A stretch of 64,000 nucleotides of DNA from Eulemur rufifrons (Eukaryota; Chordata; Mammalia; Primates; Lemuridae): assembly GCF_041146395.1 (NCBI RefSeq), contig NC_090989.1:46712501-46776500 (forward strand). The letters run 5' to 3'. The translations under genes were made by a program, and so were the position numbers. The notes beneath the pieces are model-generated. The model was not told the DNA's origin and did not search any database. It was given only the letters and a program-made list of their open reading frames with translations. This document shows, piece by piece, positions 61,101 to 64,000 of this stretch (the first letter of the stretch is position 1; each line of letters starts with the position of its first letter).

Positions 61101-63429
61101 TTTTCAAAATTAAGGACATATATGCCAAGCAAAGACACTATATAAATTCAACAAATATTAAAAATTATTTCATATGGTGTGGAAAGGATTAAAAAATGTC
61201 CATTTTAACTATACCCTTGCATCATTAGTTTTTCCTGAAAGGAAGAATCTTTAGGAAATGTTCAAAATGTGTCTTTGAGCAAAAGTAATGAGAACTGTCA
61301 TAGGACTTTTTTTCCTATATAAGTTCAAAAAGTACAAAGTATATTAGTTCTATTTCTTTGATAGGTTTTTTCCTGTATAAAAACAGTAAGGTAGAAATTT
61401 GAGACTTGTTTAGGAGGAAAACTGTAATATAATCCATAAACACTTGAAATCACGCATGAAAAATTGTTACATGGCTACTGATTTCTGGAATGTTCCAAAG
61501 ACAGATTGATGATGAATGCTGAGAAATTATAGTGAAATTATTATAATCAAACAGTATTTGTACTAAAAACAATAAAACCAGCTTGGGATTTTTAATGTTC
61601 TCAAGTTACAAAGACCATAACTAGTTTTGTATTGGACCCCAGACGAAGAACAGTCTTTGCACTTCTAGTTATCCAAACATATTCAAAAATATTTTTCAAA
61701 GAAACAAAACAACTGAAGAAGCCATTATGTTATGCAGGTTTTTAAAAGGAGAAAGTCTGACAAGTTGAATGAGTGAAGCAATGAAATGTTAACCAAGGTA
61801 CTGGAATAAAACTTTGCCATTTGTTCATTCCAGGATGAGTGCAGACGTCCCTGTCTGAGGAAGAGTCCGTGGCTTTCTCAACATGCAACAGGACACATGT
61901 GATAGACAGACAGAAGGTCAACAGAGAACCAGGAAGTTCTGTCCAAGACCACAGACCTTCCCTGAAGGAGCATACTGGATTCTTCTAGAAGCATTTTCCT
62001 ATCTTTAGGATCTTCAGACCCAGATAGGAAATGTGAGGGGAAGCGTGGGATGAAATTGTGAAGGGTGGCAGAACCACAGTACGCCTGGGGTGGAGAGTAG
62101 GAAAAGCAAGCGTGACAATCTGTGAAAACAACTGAAGGGGGTAGAGTTACCGATCGTGGGCACCAAGAGCTCCGGTTGTACTGTGGCAGGTTCCGAAACT
62201 ATAGAAGCAAAAAACCAAAAGCACTAATTATATCAAGAAGTGGCACCTTGTGGAAGGAAACATTATGCCTCATGCTAGGATGTTCTACCTAAACTACGTA
62301 CTTTTTCTCAATGTGATTTTCCCTTTCATTTTTCCCATTTACCCCCTTTTCTCCTTATTGCTTTCCCATACTCATCTGCCTTGAATATGTATCACATGTA
62401 AGATTTTAAGGTGCCTTCCTTTAATAATCCACTTAACAGGTCAGCTTTCTGCTGTGTGTACCTAGTAACTACAACTAGAAATATGAATTTATTATAAAAT
62501 ATTTGTATAATATGAATATAGAAAATGAGTACAGATTCTCCAATATAAAAATCGACTCCACTGGTTCCTAAGCCCAACTACTTAAGTAGCTGATGACTAT
62601 TAAATCAGAAGCTGCCATATTCTACTTTCGGTGTTAAGTGGCACCCTGAACATCACATTTACCAGGTTTGAGCTTGGGCACTTCTGGACTAGGTGTGGTT
62701 TTAGGGCGAGGGCGACGACCTGGTCGTTTGGTCTTTGGTGGAGCTGAAGAAAGAAAATTATCGAGTTAATACAGGAAGGGTGGCTCTACAAATGGATAAT
62801 GAATATCTATCTTAGAAGCACATTTAAGCCCTTTGATTTATTGTGGACACATATCCATCTGCTTTGTAAATTTCTATCACTGTTTACCTAGTTAAATGTG
62901 GTCTTAAATAATTTTTGTTAAAGATTAATAAACTATTCAAGAGATTTCCTTATTTTTCCATTTTGAGATGCAAATTCTCAAAACTTTATACAAGTTAGAC
63001 AGTCATATAAAAATATTAAAGGTATATGTACAAGAGAAACACAAGAAAGGTTGCTTTTAAGAAGTCATTTGGGATAAAAATTAAAATTTGATCTAAGATT
63101 CAAAAAGAAGTTTTTCAGTTAGCATAAAAAAAATCTACAGATTAACAATACATGCAAAAAGGCTTTGAATTCAGAAATTCCCGAGCACCCAACTTTTAAA
63201 AAATGAGATATATTTGTTTATAAACTATATCTAAAGTCTTTAAATTCTTTTTGGGAAGAATACACACACAAATGGAAGGTAATATAGTAATTCATTAATG
63301 TTAATGAATAATCTCTGCTAACAGAGATATCAGCAGTTAGGAAAAGAAGAAACGAAATCACTCACTCAATAACTTTATTACCTAATGTTCTTGTTGAAGG
63401 TTTGGGTCTCTTTGTTCCAGGTCCTAAGA
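4095..63429 (-). CDS. ABI3BP: ABI3BP (TARSH), central part: 38 internal coding exons
   Basis: Partial gene, 5' at the high coordinate. ABI3BP is a secreted matrix protein with fibronectin type III regions at both ends and a long Pro/Thr-rich middle; this window holds only the middle. Thirty-eight exons were located by hand from AG acceptor, GT donor and an open phase-1 frame; each is listed separately. All are multiples of three with phase 1-1 borders, so the codon split at each junction usually restores G, A, V, D or E. Peptides encoded at 32614, 28765, 20980, 19484, 17560, 14250, 6806 and 4095 match consecutive segments of human ABI3BP as I recall it (for example [20 protein letters not shown] and [11 protein letters not shown]), in the right order. 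No signal peptide, membrane segment or folded domain is encoded here. Exon use is probably alternative: the human form I remember omits most of the array. Gene identity is recognised from memory of the protein; exon inclusion is inferred from splice signals, not from transcripts. Confidence 0.93.
4446..4745. mobile_element. Tigger-type (Tc1/mariner) MITE, near full length
   Basis: Begins caggtgaccctctgtatcc and ends in an imperfect inverted copy (ccgagggacatctg), with TA on both sides, the Tc1/mariner target. Inner text such as 'taggtattatgagtaat' and 'agagatgatttaaagcatat' is typical of a common Tigger-derived family. Non-coding. Confidence 0.72.
6054..6343 (+). mobile_element. Alu SINE, full length
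   Basis: Both arms are visible ('cctgtaatcctagcactctg' and 'cctatagtcccagctatttg'), ending in (caaa)n. 'gtctgagcaagagtgagacc' and 'gatgatgccactgcact' are old, strepsirrhine-style wording. The overlapping minus-strand open frames are the usual antisense Alu frames, not genes. Confidence 0.92.
6806..6883 (-). CDS. ABI3BP: ABI3BP exon 37, 78 nt
   Basis: Acceptor ctcacag, donor GTAAGG. Encodes [20 protein letters not shown] then HSTKRP plus split G, matching the human VKQAPRPSGADRNVSVDSTH segment as I recall it. Confidence 0.93.
8490..8690 (-). mobile_element. MIR SINE
   Basis: Reverse-oriented MIR core: 'cccacagatgaggaagccca', then 'cagcttgcccaaggtctcac', then 'ctggctccaaagcc'. Confidence 0.75.
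10207..10322 (+). mobile_element. hAT-Charlie-type MITE fragment
   Basis: Starts 'caggggttggcaaac', continues 'aaagggccagacagtaaata' and 'ctcaacactgccattgtact'. The 3' half is missing; L1-derived sequence follows. Confidence 0.7.
10323..10745 (-). mobile_element. Old L1 fragment, reverse-transcriptase part of ORF2
   Basis: A minus-strand frame at 10398-10580 reads [20 protein letters not shown] and later [12 protein letters not shown], the L1 reverse-transcriptase 'LGIEG...ILNGE...QG.LSPLL' layout. It is a short, broken remnant with no function. Outer borders are approximate. Confidence 0.65.
12459..12533 (-). CDS. ABI3BP: ABI3BP exon 36, 75 nt
   Basis: Acceptor attatag, donor GTAATG. Encodes [20 protein letters not shown] then NGVRT plus split G. 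It contains an Asn-Arg-Thr sequon (possible N-glycosylation). It is absent from the shorter human form I remember, so probably alternatively used. Confidence 0.84.
12534..14249. other. ABI3BP intron, 1.7 kb
   Basis: A MIR-like stretch lies around 13160-13330. Otherwise AT-rich intron with no exon or RNA gene recognised. Confidence 0.5.
13160..13330 (+). mobile_element. MIR SINE, degraded
   Basis: 'ctggagtcacattgcctgtg...ctttgaatcc' followed by 'cctttgcttcctcagctgta' follows the MIR order of 'gagccagactgcctgggttcaaatcc' and 'cctcagtttcctcatctgta'. Confidence 0.5.
14250..14315 (-). CDS. ABI3BP: ABI3BP exon 35, 66 nt
   Basis: Acceptor tttcag, donor GTAAGT (full consensus). Encodes [20 protein letters not shown] then RP plus split G, matching human APHRFYTTVRPRTSDKPHIR with one extra residue. 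Confidence 0.93.
14641..14695. repeat. Imperfect (CCAT)n microsatellite
   Basis: Successive catc/atcc/gtcc steps (atccgtccgttcatccat) with several substitutions. Confidence 0.75.
16549..16640. repeat. A/T-rich low-complexity run ending in poly-A
   Basis: Repeated ataaa/taaaa steps closing with about 13 A. Possibly the tail of an unrecognised retroposed element just upstream. Confidence 0.6.
17560..17637 (-). CDS. ABI3BP: ABI3BP exon 34, 78 nt
   Basis: Acceptor cttcag, donor GTAATA. Encodes [20 protein letters not shown] then LAKTTQ plus split G, matching the human [20 protein letters not shown] segment as I recall it. Confidence 0.94.
18780..19165 (+). mobile_element. L2 LINE 3' end
   Basis: 'gagggtgagctccttaaggt' followed by 'agcacccagaaaaagctcaa' and 'taaatactaga' is the L2 3'-end pattern (gagctccttgagg...gcacatagtaggtgctcaataaat). 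Confidence 0.6.
19484..19564 (-). CDS. ABI3BP: ABI3BP exon 33, 81 nt
   Basis: Acceptor ttgcag, donor GTAAAT. Encodes [20 protein letters not shown] then EELPTTL plus split G, almost identical to the human segment as I recall it. Not an A or B repeat. Confidence 0.94.
19725..20060. mobile_element. hAT-type MITE with inverted termini
   Basis: Left end 'atggttctcagctg' pairs with right end 'agctgagaaccact' over about 13 nt, 0.33 kb apart, the hAT 'cagtggttctcaa' terminal type. No clear 8-bp duplication survives. Confidence 0.6.
20364..20411 (-). CDS. ABI3BP: ABI3BP exon 32, B-like, 48 nt
   Basis: Acceptor ggcatag, donor GTAATG. Encodes [16 protein letters not shown] plus split G. A clear B module outside the tandem array. 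It is absent from the human form I remember, so probably optional. Confidence 0.85.
   Translation of the reverse strand, partial: FCNLLPLELSHQRQQ
20980..21039 (-). CDS. ABI3BP: ABI3BP exon 31, 60 nt
   Basis: Acceptor tttcag, donor GTAAAT. Encodes [20 protein letters not shown] plus split G, matching the human [20 protein letters not shown] segment as I recall it. It lies 7.7 kb downstream of exon 30. Confidence 0.93.
23509..23534. repeat. Poly-A run, about 26 nt
   Basis: Uninterrupted A run inside the old L2 region. Probably a separate small insertion tail or slippage. Confidence 0.8.
24091..24372 (-). mobile_element. Alu SINE (AluJ-like), full length, reverse
   Basis: Reads tgagacagaatctcagctgt to gagccactgtgcctggcc, with 'actccaacctc'-like and 'tgggattacggg'-like boxes, inserted in the L2. 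It is preceded by a T-rich tail. Confidence 0.92.
26155..26202 (-). pseudogene. Decayed B-type exon of ABI3BP
   Basis: Aligns over its full 48 nt with the exon at 20364, sharing 'gctcaattctaaa' and the flanking 'aaaacacattcat' text. The acceptor AG is still present, but the donor GT reads TT. The phase-1 frame is open ([16 protein letters not shown]), so loss of splicing seems to have come before loss of coding. Confidence 0.75.
28765..28839 (-). CDS. ABI3BP: ABI3BP exon 30, A-type, 75 nt
   Basis: Acceptor tttcag, donor GTAAAT. Encodes [20 protein letters not shown] then LYPSP plus split G, matching the human [20 protein letters not shown] segment as I recall it, directly after exon 29 as expected. 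Confidence 0.94.
29465..29660 (-). mobile_element. MIR SINE
   Basis: Reverse MIR order: 'acactttaaaggtgaggaaa', 'gttgcatggttattaagtgc', 'cagagtcaagacttgaac'. Confidence 0.7.
30404..30608 (+). mobile_element. Alu SINE, 5'-truncated
   Basis: Begins within the left arm ('cccagcctgagcaagagaga'), has the complete right arm ('tagtcccagctacttgagag', 'atgccactgcaccctat') and an A-tail. Confidence 0.88.
31651..31927. mobile_element. piggyBac-like MITE with TTAA target duplication
   Basis: A 277-bp element bounded by TTAA at 31647-31650 and 31928-31931. The ends are cacattaactgcca and, inverted, cacattgactgcca: 13 of 14 match. The interior is AT-rich and non-coding. TTAA duplication with short termini is the piggyBac hallmark, and recently active piggyBac families are known in mouse lemur. 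Family assignment is inferred. Confidence 0.78.
32614..32688 (-). CDS. ABI3BP: ABI3BP exon 29, A-type, 75 nt
   Basis: Acceptor ttttag, donor GTAAAT. Encodes [20 protein letters not shown] then PQTQP plus split G, nearly identical to the human [20 protein letters not shown] segment as I recall it. It is one of the anchors for the gene identification. Confidence 0.94.
32689..34849. other. ABI3BP intron, 2.2 kb
   Basis: No B-type exon found where the array rule would place one (about 33.4-33.6 kb). No repeat confidently named. Confidence 0.45.
34850..34924 (-). CDS. ABI3BP: ABI3BP exon 28, A-like, 75 nt
   Basis: Acceptor cttcag, donor GTAAAT. Encodes [20 protein letters not shown] then PQTEP plus split G. 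The [10 protein letters not shown] tail matches A modules. Confidence 0.87.
35669..35716 (-). CDS. ABI3BP: ABI3BP exon 27, B-like, 48 nt
   Basis: Acceptor atacag, donor GTAATA. Encodes [16 protein letters not shown] plus split G. The ending PPETTL is the B-type signature. Confidence 0.88.
   Translation of the reverse strand: MWNLLRMCLNHLRPH
36171..36251 (-). CDS. ABI3BP: ABI3BP exon 26, unusual acidic exon, 81 nt
   Basis: Acceptor ccctag with a good pyrimidine tract, donor GTTTAC, which is weaker than the GTAA donors elsewhere. Encodes [20 protein letters not shown] then SKTEGDK plus split G. It holds two Tyr (YVYP), rare in this array, and could be an optional exon. Confidence 0.8.
36459..36485. 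repeat. (CA)n microsatellite, about 13 units
   Basis: Perfect CA run in the 667-nt intron between exons 25 and 26, on the high-coordinate side of exon 26. Confidence 0.95.
36919..36975 (-). CDS. ABI3BP: ABI3BP exon 25, B-like, 57 nt
   Basis: Acceptor tgctag, donor GTAAAA. Encodes [19 protein letters not shown] plus split G. It keeps the VTFxTE core of B exons. Confidence 0.87.
   Translation of the reverse strand, partial: LLTFWDRLPLALSHQRRL
37834..37908 (-). CDS. ABI3BP: ABI3BP exon 24, A-like, 75 nt
   Basis: Acceptor tttcag, donor GTAAAT. Encodes [20 protein letters not shown] then TRSQP plus split G. A diverged A module: the Arg-rich half is lost, but the LKP-x-TSPS-x-E layout resembles the LKPKIPLSPE segment of the human protein as I recall it. 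Confidence 0.87.
38054..38375 (-). mobile_element. hAT-Charlie-type MITE, near full length
   Basis: Starts cagaggtcagcaaacta and ends ttgcctatccctg. Inner 'aataaagttttatttgaaca' and 'aatggcctacaaagtctaaa' are typical of the family. Flanked by atttaaag and acttaaag, an 8-bp target duplication with one mismatch. Confidence 0.8.
39231..39319 (-). pseudogene. Decayed A-type exon of ABI3BP, older relic
   Basis: Aligns to A exons and their flanks: 'ctccttaatccagaaacc' precedes it, as in the unit at 43640, and 'gaaactaaaggaagatgat' follows. The donor position reads TT on the plus strand where AC is needed, the length is not a multiple of three, and the basic CGTCGT core is gone. Borders are approximate. 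Confidence 0.62.
40084..40143 (-). CDS. ABI3BP: ABI3BP exon 23, B-type, 60 nt
   Basis: Acceptor gtcag, donor GTAATG. Encodes [20 protein letters not shown] plus split G. The internal AG (TTCCAG) is retained. This is the last intact exon of the tandem array; its A partner at about 39231 is decayed. Confidence 0.89.
40438..40496. repeat. (AT)-rich run with inverted potential
   Basis: Repeated atatata blocks (atatatatatagatgaata) in the intron just above exon 23. Confidence 0.7.
40874..40954 (-). CDS. ABI3BP: ABI3BP exon 22, A-type, 81 nt
   Basis: Acceptor cttcag, donor GTAAATG. Encodes [20 protein letters not shown] then EVPQTKS plus split G. Confidence 0.91.
41061..41084. repeat. (GAT)n trinucleotide run
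   Basis: About eight GAT units in the short 186-nt intron between exons 21 and 22. The His-run frame it creates on the minus strand is not coding. Confidence 0.9.
41141..41200 (-). CDS. ABI3BP: ABI3BP exon 21, B-type, 60 nt
   Basis: Acceptor gccag, donor GTAATG. Encodes [20 protein letters not shown] plus split G, close to the family consensus. The tandem AG (CTACAG) is present. The intron to the next exon is only 186 nt. Confidence 0.91.
   Translation of the reverse strand, partial: FLLQSLNLSLLELRLQKQH
42240..42296 (-). CDS. ABI3BP: ABI3BP exon 20, B-type, 57 nt
   Basis: Acceptor aattag, donor GTAAATG (A-exon style rather than the usual GTAATG). Encodes [19 protein letters not shown] plus split G; the last Leu codon is missing. 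The tandem AG (TTACAG) is present. No A exon follows before the next B exon at 41141. Confidence 0.88.
43640..43723 (-). CDS. ABI3BP: ABI3BP exon 19, A-type, 84 nt
   Basis: Acceptor cttcag, donor GTAAATG. Encodes [20 protein letters not shown] then PEAPQTRP plus split G. It is close to a consensus A module. Confidence 0.92.
44478..44537 (-). CDS. ABI3BP: ABI3BP exon 18, B-type, 60 nt
   Basis: Acceptor gtcag, donor GTAATA. Encodes [20 protein letters not shown] plus split G. The tandem AG (CTGCAG) is present. A Trp in place of Pro near the end is unusual in this family. Confidence 0.89.
44830..45415 (+). mobile_element. L2 LINE tail carried inside an array unit
   Basis: Ends with 'acacagaaggcacttaataa' and 'atgttgatttgaacta', the L2 3' end. 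Related text lies at equivalent positions in other units: 42.9-43.2, 47.1-47.5, 49.8-50.2, 52.0-52.3, 54.8-55.2 and 57.0-57.4 kb. Confidence 0.65.
45634..45717 (-). CDS. ABI3BP: ABI3BP exon 17, A-type, 84 nt
   Basis: Acceptor ctgcag, donor GTAAAC. Encodes [20 protein letters not shown] then PEAPESKP plus split G. Confidence 0.91.
46506..46565 (-). CDS. ABI3BP: ABI3BP exon 16, B-type, 60 nt
   Basis: Acceptor atcag, donor GTAATG. Encodes [20 protein letters not shown] plus split G. It carries the tandem AG 12 nt inside. The acidic TEA of the family has become KPAA. Confidence 0.9.
47808..47891 (-). CDS. ABI3BP: ABI3BP exon 15, A-type, 84 nt
   Basis: Acceptor cttcag, donor GTAAATG. Encodes [20 protein letters not shown] then PQAPLTKL plus split G. 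The flank on its donor side resembles that of the A exon at 40874, suggesting these two units are close sisters. Confidence 0.91.
48728..48787 (-). CDS. ABI3BP: ABI3BP exon 14, B-type, 60 nt
   Basis: Acceptor cttcag, donor GTAATG. Encodes [20 protein letters not shown] plus split G. The internal second AG is replaced by CG, so no 48-nt form is expected. Confidence 0.88.
48925..49311 (+). mobile_element. Old interspersed repeat, MaLR LTR-like
   Basis: 'ggactgaattgtattttccc', 'aaattcatatgttgaagctt', 'aaggttaaataaggtcataa', 'aaggccatgtggggacacag' and the closing 'tggcagccctagcaaactaa' form a well-known mammalian repeat. The exact family name is uncertain. No coding content. Confidence 0.6.
50400..50482 (-). 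pseudogene. Decayed A-type exon of ABI3BP
   Basis: Clear sequence match to A exons (minus-strand peptide in one frame: [20 protein letters not shown]), with matching flanking intron. The acceptor AG reads AC, the donor GT reads AT, and one A is lost in the AAAA run, giving 83 nt instead of 84 and breaking the inherited phase. It is a dead exon, although a frame without stops remains. Confidence 0.85.
50774..51079 (+). mobile_element. Alu SINE, full length, old
   Basis: 'ccaggagtggtggctcatgc' to the A-run after 'accctatctcaaag'. Diverged AluJ-like copy in the intron next to the relic A exon at 50400. Confidence 0.9.
51578..51637 (-). CDS. ABI3BP: ABI3BP exon 13, B-type, 60 nt
   Basis: Acceptor gccag, donor GTAATG. 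Encodes [20 protein letters not shown] plus split G. The tandem second AG (CTACAG) is present 12 nt inside. Its partner A exon on the 3' side (50400) is decayed, so exon 13 should splice straight to the B exon at 48728. Confidence 0.88.
52326..52343. repeat. Poly-A run next to a hAT fragment
   Basis: About 19 A, followed by aaaccaaaacag and an A-rich stretch. Confidence 0.75.
52368..52450 (-). mobile_element. hAT-Charlie-type MITE, terminal fragment
   Basis: 'cagagactatatggcacaca', 'aatatttaccatctgaccct' and 'gtttgccaactcctacccta' match the terminal third of the element at 38054-38375. Confidence 0.65.
52784..52867 (-). CDS. ABI3BP: ABI3BP exon 12, A-type, 84 nt
   Basis: Acceptor cttcag, donor GTAAATG. 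Encodes [20 protein letters not shown] then PEAPQTEL plus split G. Confidence 0.91.
53668..53724 (-). CDS. ABI3BP: ABI3BP exon 11, B-type, 57 nt
   Basis: Acceptor atcag, donor GTAATG. Encodes [19 protein letters not shown] plus split G. One codon shorter than its sisters in the middle. The internal second AG is changed to AA, so only one acceptor is available. Confidence 0.89.
   Translation of the reverse strand, partial: FLTQSSNQFLELRLQRRP
54376..54423. repeat. 48-nt near-perfect palindrome
   Basis: Two 24-nt arms (left gcacaggtatacctaatgca..., right ...tgcattaggtatatctgtgc) pair with two mismatches and no spacer. Lies in the intron between exons 10 and 11. Confidence 0.9.
54451..54512. 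repeat. Purine-rich (GGGA/GA)n tract
   Basis: About 60 nt almost entirely G and A (ggaaggagggagggagggtg), directly after the palindrome. Confidence 0.85.
55481..55564 (-). CDS. ABI3BP: ABI3BP exon 10, A-type, 84 nt
   Basis: Acceptor ctttag, donor GTAAAT. Encodes [20 protein letters not shown] then PEVPHTKL plus split G. Standard A module with His in the basic half. Confidence 0.91.
56363..56395 (-). CDS. ABI3BP: ABI3BP exon 9, shortened B-type microexon, 33 nt
   Basis: The usual B acceptor AG is AT here (plus-strand position near 56410). The second, internal AG of the family (CAACAG) is intact and in phase, which would give a 33-nt exon encoding [11 protein letters not shown] plus split G. 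Compared with sister copies, the exon has also lost 15 nt in frame (the F-R-T-E-A part). Donor GTAATG is intact. Use of this exon is inferred; it could also be on its way to becoming a relic. Confidence 0.6.
   Translation of the reverse strand, partial: TLDLLLLRLL
57735..57824 (-). CDS. ABI3BP: ABI3BP exon 8, A-type, 90 nt
   Basis: Acceptor ctttag, donor GTAAAT. Encodes [20 protein letters not shown] then [10 protein letters not shown] plus split G. It is the longest A exon of the array because of a duplicated Arg-Thr dipeptide in the basic half. Confidence 0.91.
   Translation of the reverse strand, partial: LQKHHKEQEHVVPVPNIKPRHAQRHLRPN
58645..58704 (-). CDS. ABI3BP: ABI3BP exon 7, B-type, 60 nt
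   Basis: Acceptor ggttag, donor GTAATG. Encodes [20 protein letters not shown] plus split G. This is the first exon of the tandem array in transcript order. A second in-phase AG lies 12 nt inside (CACAG before ACATT), so a 48-nt version is possible. Confidence 0.9.
58705..60138. other. ABI3BP intron, 1.4 kb
   Basis: No A-type exon or clear relic seen between the B exons at 60139 and 58645. Open frames on both strands lack supporting signals. Confidence 0.45.
60139..60186 (-). CDS. ABI3BP: ABI3BP exon 6, B-like, 48 nt
   Basis: Acceptor gatgcag after a T-rich stretch, donor GTAATG. Encodes [16 protein letters not shown] plus split G. It matches the last 16 codons of the array B exons (V-E-P-V-T-F-x-T-E-A-P pattern). 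Confidence 0.87.
60802..60876 (-). CDS. ABI3BP: ABI3BP exon 5, A-type, 75 nt
   Basis: Acceptor cttaag, a weaker pyrimidine context than its neighbours, donor GTAAAC. Encodes [20 protein letters not shown] then PPTKS plus split G. The A-type KPKTT core is kept, but the Arg-rich first half is replaced by PPKQLLP. Confidence 0.85.
60993..61055 (-). CDS. ABI3BP: ABI3BP exon 4, short A-type, 63 nt
   Basis: Acceptor ctttag, donor GTAAAC. Encodes [20 protein letters not shown] and P plus split G. A short A module. Only 116 nt of intron separate it from the next exon, also A-type, so no B exon lies between them. Confidence 0.87.
62151..62198 (-). CDS. ABI3BP: ABI3BP exon 3, B-like, 48 nt
   Basis: Acceptor ctatag, donor GTAACT. 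Encodes [16 protein letters not shown] plus split G, phase 1-1. It lacks the first four codons of the 60-nt B exons of the array and starts where their internal second AG lies. Confidence 0.85.
62663..62743 (-). CDS. ABI3BP: ABI3BP exon 2, A-type, 81 nt
   Basis: Acceptor cttcag, donor GTAAATG. Encodes a basic Pro/Thr-rich repeat beginning [20 protein letters not shown] and ending EVPKLKP plus split G. This is the classic A module: an Arg/Lys-Pro half followed by a PSPEVP half. Confidence 0.9.
63382..63429 (-). CDS. ABI3BP: ABI3BP exon 1 of window, B-like, 48 nt
   Basis: First exon in transcript order here. The acceptor is a T-rich tract ending in cag, the donor is GTAATA. Phase 1-1, encoding [16 protein letters not shown] plus split G. 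The basic 'TKRPKPST' core makes it intermediate between the A and B types. It ends in the TTAG donor context shared by B exons. Confidence 0.85.
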
Positions 63430-64000
63430 CTGAAAAATCATCAAGAAAGAATCAGGATAAAAGGAAAAATGATGAATTCTATTTAAATATGGAATATGCT
63501 TAATTTTTAATTACTAGGTTGAGCAAATATAAATGGTGAAACTTTTATTCACATAAGAAGTTCTTTCTCTATTTCAATAGATTCCTGTGTTTTTAGACAA
63601 AGTGAACAAAAATGTGGCCAGTTAAGTTTGGAAAGAGAAACGGAAAAAAACAAAAAAAAGGCACAATCCTCATTTGGAATATGTGACTTTAATGAAGTAA
63701 CCAGCAGCACATGCTATGAAGGAAAATATGGGTAATTGGCTAAGATGGCACCAGAACATACTTTTTTCTCTTTTGAAGAAAAAGAAGCTATAAAGGTTGG
63801 GGTTGGTTTTTCTATTTTTCCCTTGGATTTCCTAGTGACATATCAGTATATTTAGATCTGGAAAGACCATAGTGCTTTTCAAGAAAATCTGCAAATGTTA
63901 GAGTTTTGAAAGTAAGAAAAACACCTCTGAAAGTGAAAGCACAAACATGTCCTAGTCCTAGGGAAGCCAAGGTCCTCTACTGGCAAAAACCAGGTTAGAC
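63430..64000. other. ABI3BP intron, upstream end of window
   Basis: No further exon recognised before the window edge. Confidence 0.45.

Overview
The window is nuclear DNA from a primate, most likely a strepsirrhine (lemur, loris or galago). The evidence is old-style Alu copies with the 'gagcaagag' left-arm wording common in strepsirrhines, an L1 3' end closing with 'gtacccccataataagctg' and an A tail, MIR, L2, hAT and Tigger relics, and a TTAA-flanked piggyBac-like element. There is no bacterial-type coding. Almost all long open frames are chance or repeat-derived.

The only gene recognised is on the minus strand and runs from position 64000 towards 1. It is the middle of ABI3BP (TARSH, target of Nesh-SH3), a secreted extracellular-matrix protein. 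I find 38 small coding exons between 63429 and 4095. Each has consensus-type splice sites, each is 33-93 nt and a multiple of three, and each starts and ends in phase 1, so any subset can be joined without breaking the frame. The peptides are Pro/Thr/Lys-rich. The first exons, the fibronectin type III parts, the C-terminal exons and the promoter lie outside the window.

Layout in transcript order: (1) 63.4-60.1 kb, mixed exons with short introns. (2) 58.8-39.2 kb, a tandem array of about ten units of about 2-2.9 kb. Each unit nominally carries a 60-nt acidic/hydrophobic 'B' exon and an 81-90-nt basic 'A' exon ([18 protein letters not shown] type), and several also carry an L2 LINE tail in the intron. 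Three A exons in the array are decayed or missing. (3) 37.9-28.8 kb, more widely spaced A-like and B-like exons. (4) 21.0-4.1 kb, unique P/T-rich exons whose peptides closely match the linker region of the human protein as I remember it. Long introns hold only interspersed repeats or nothing I recognise. Positions 1-4094 are intron beyond the last exon seen, opening with an L1 3' end.

The most interesting biology is the 'accordion' exon array: duplicated exon-intron units, relic exons at different stages of decay, and paired in-phase 3' splice acceptors 12 nt apart in most B exons. Together these could generate many protein lengths from one gene.
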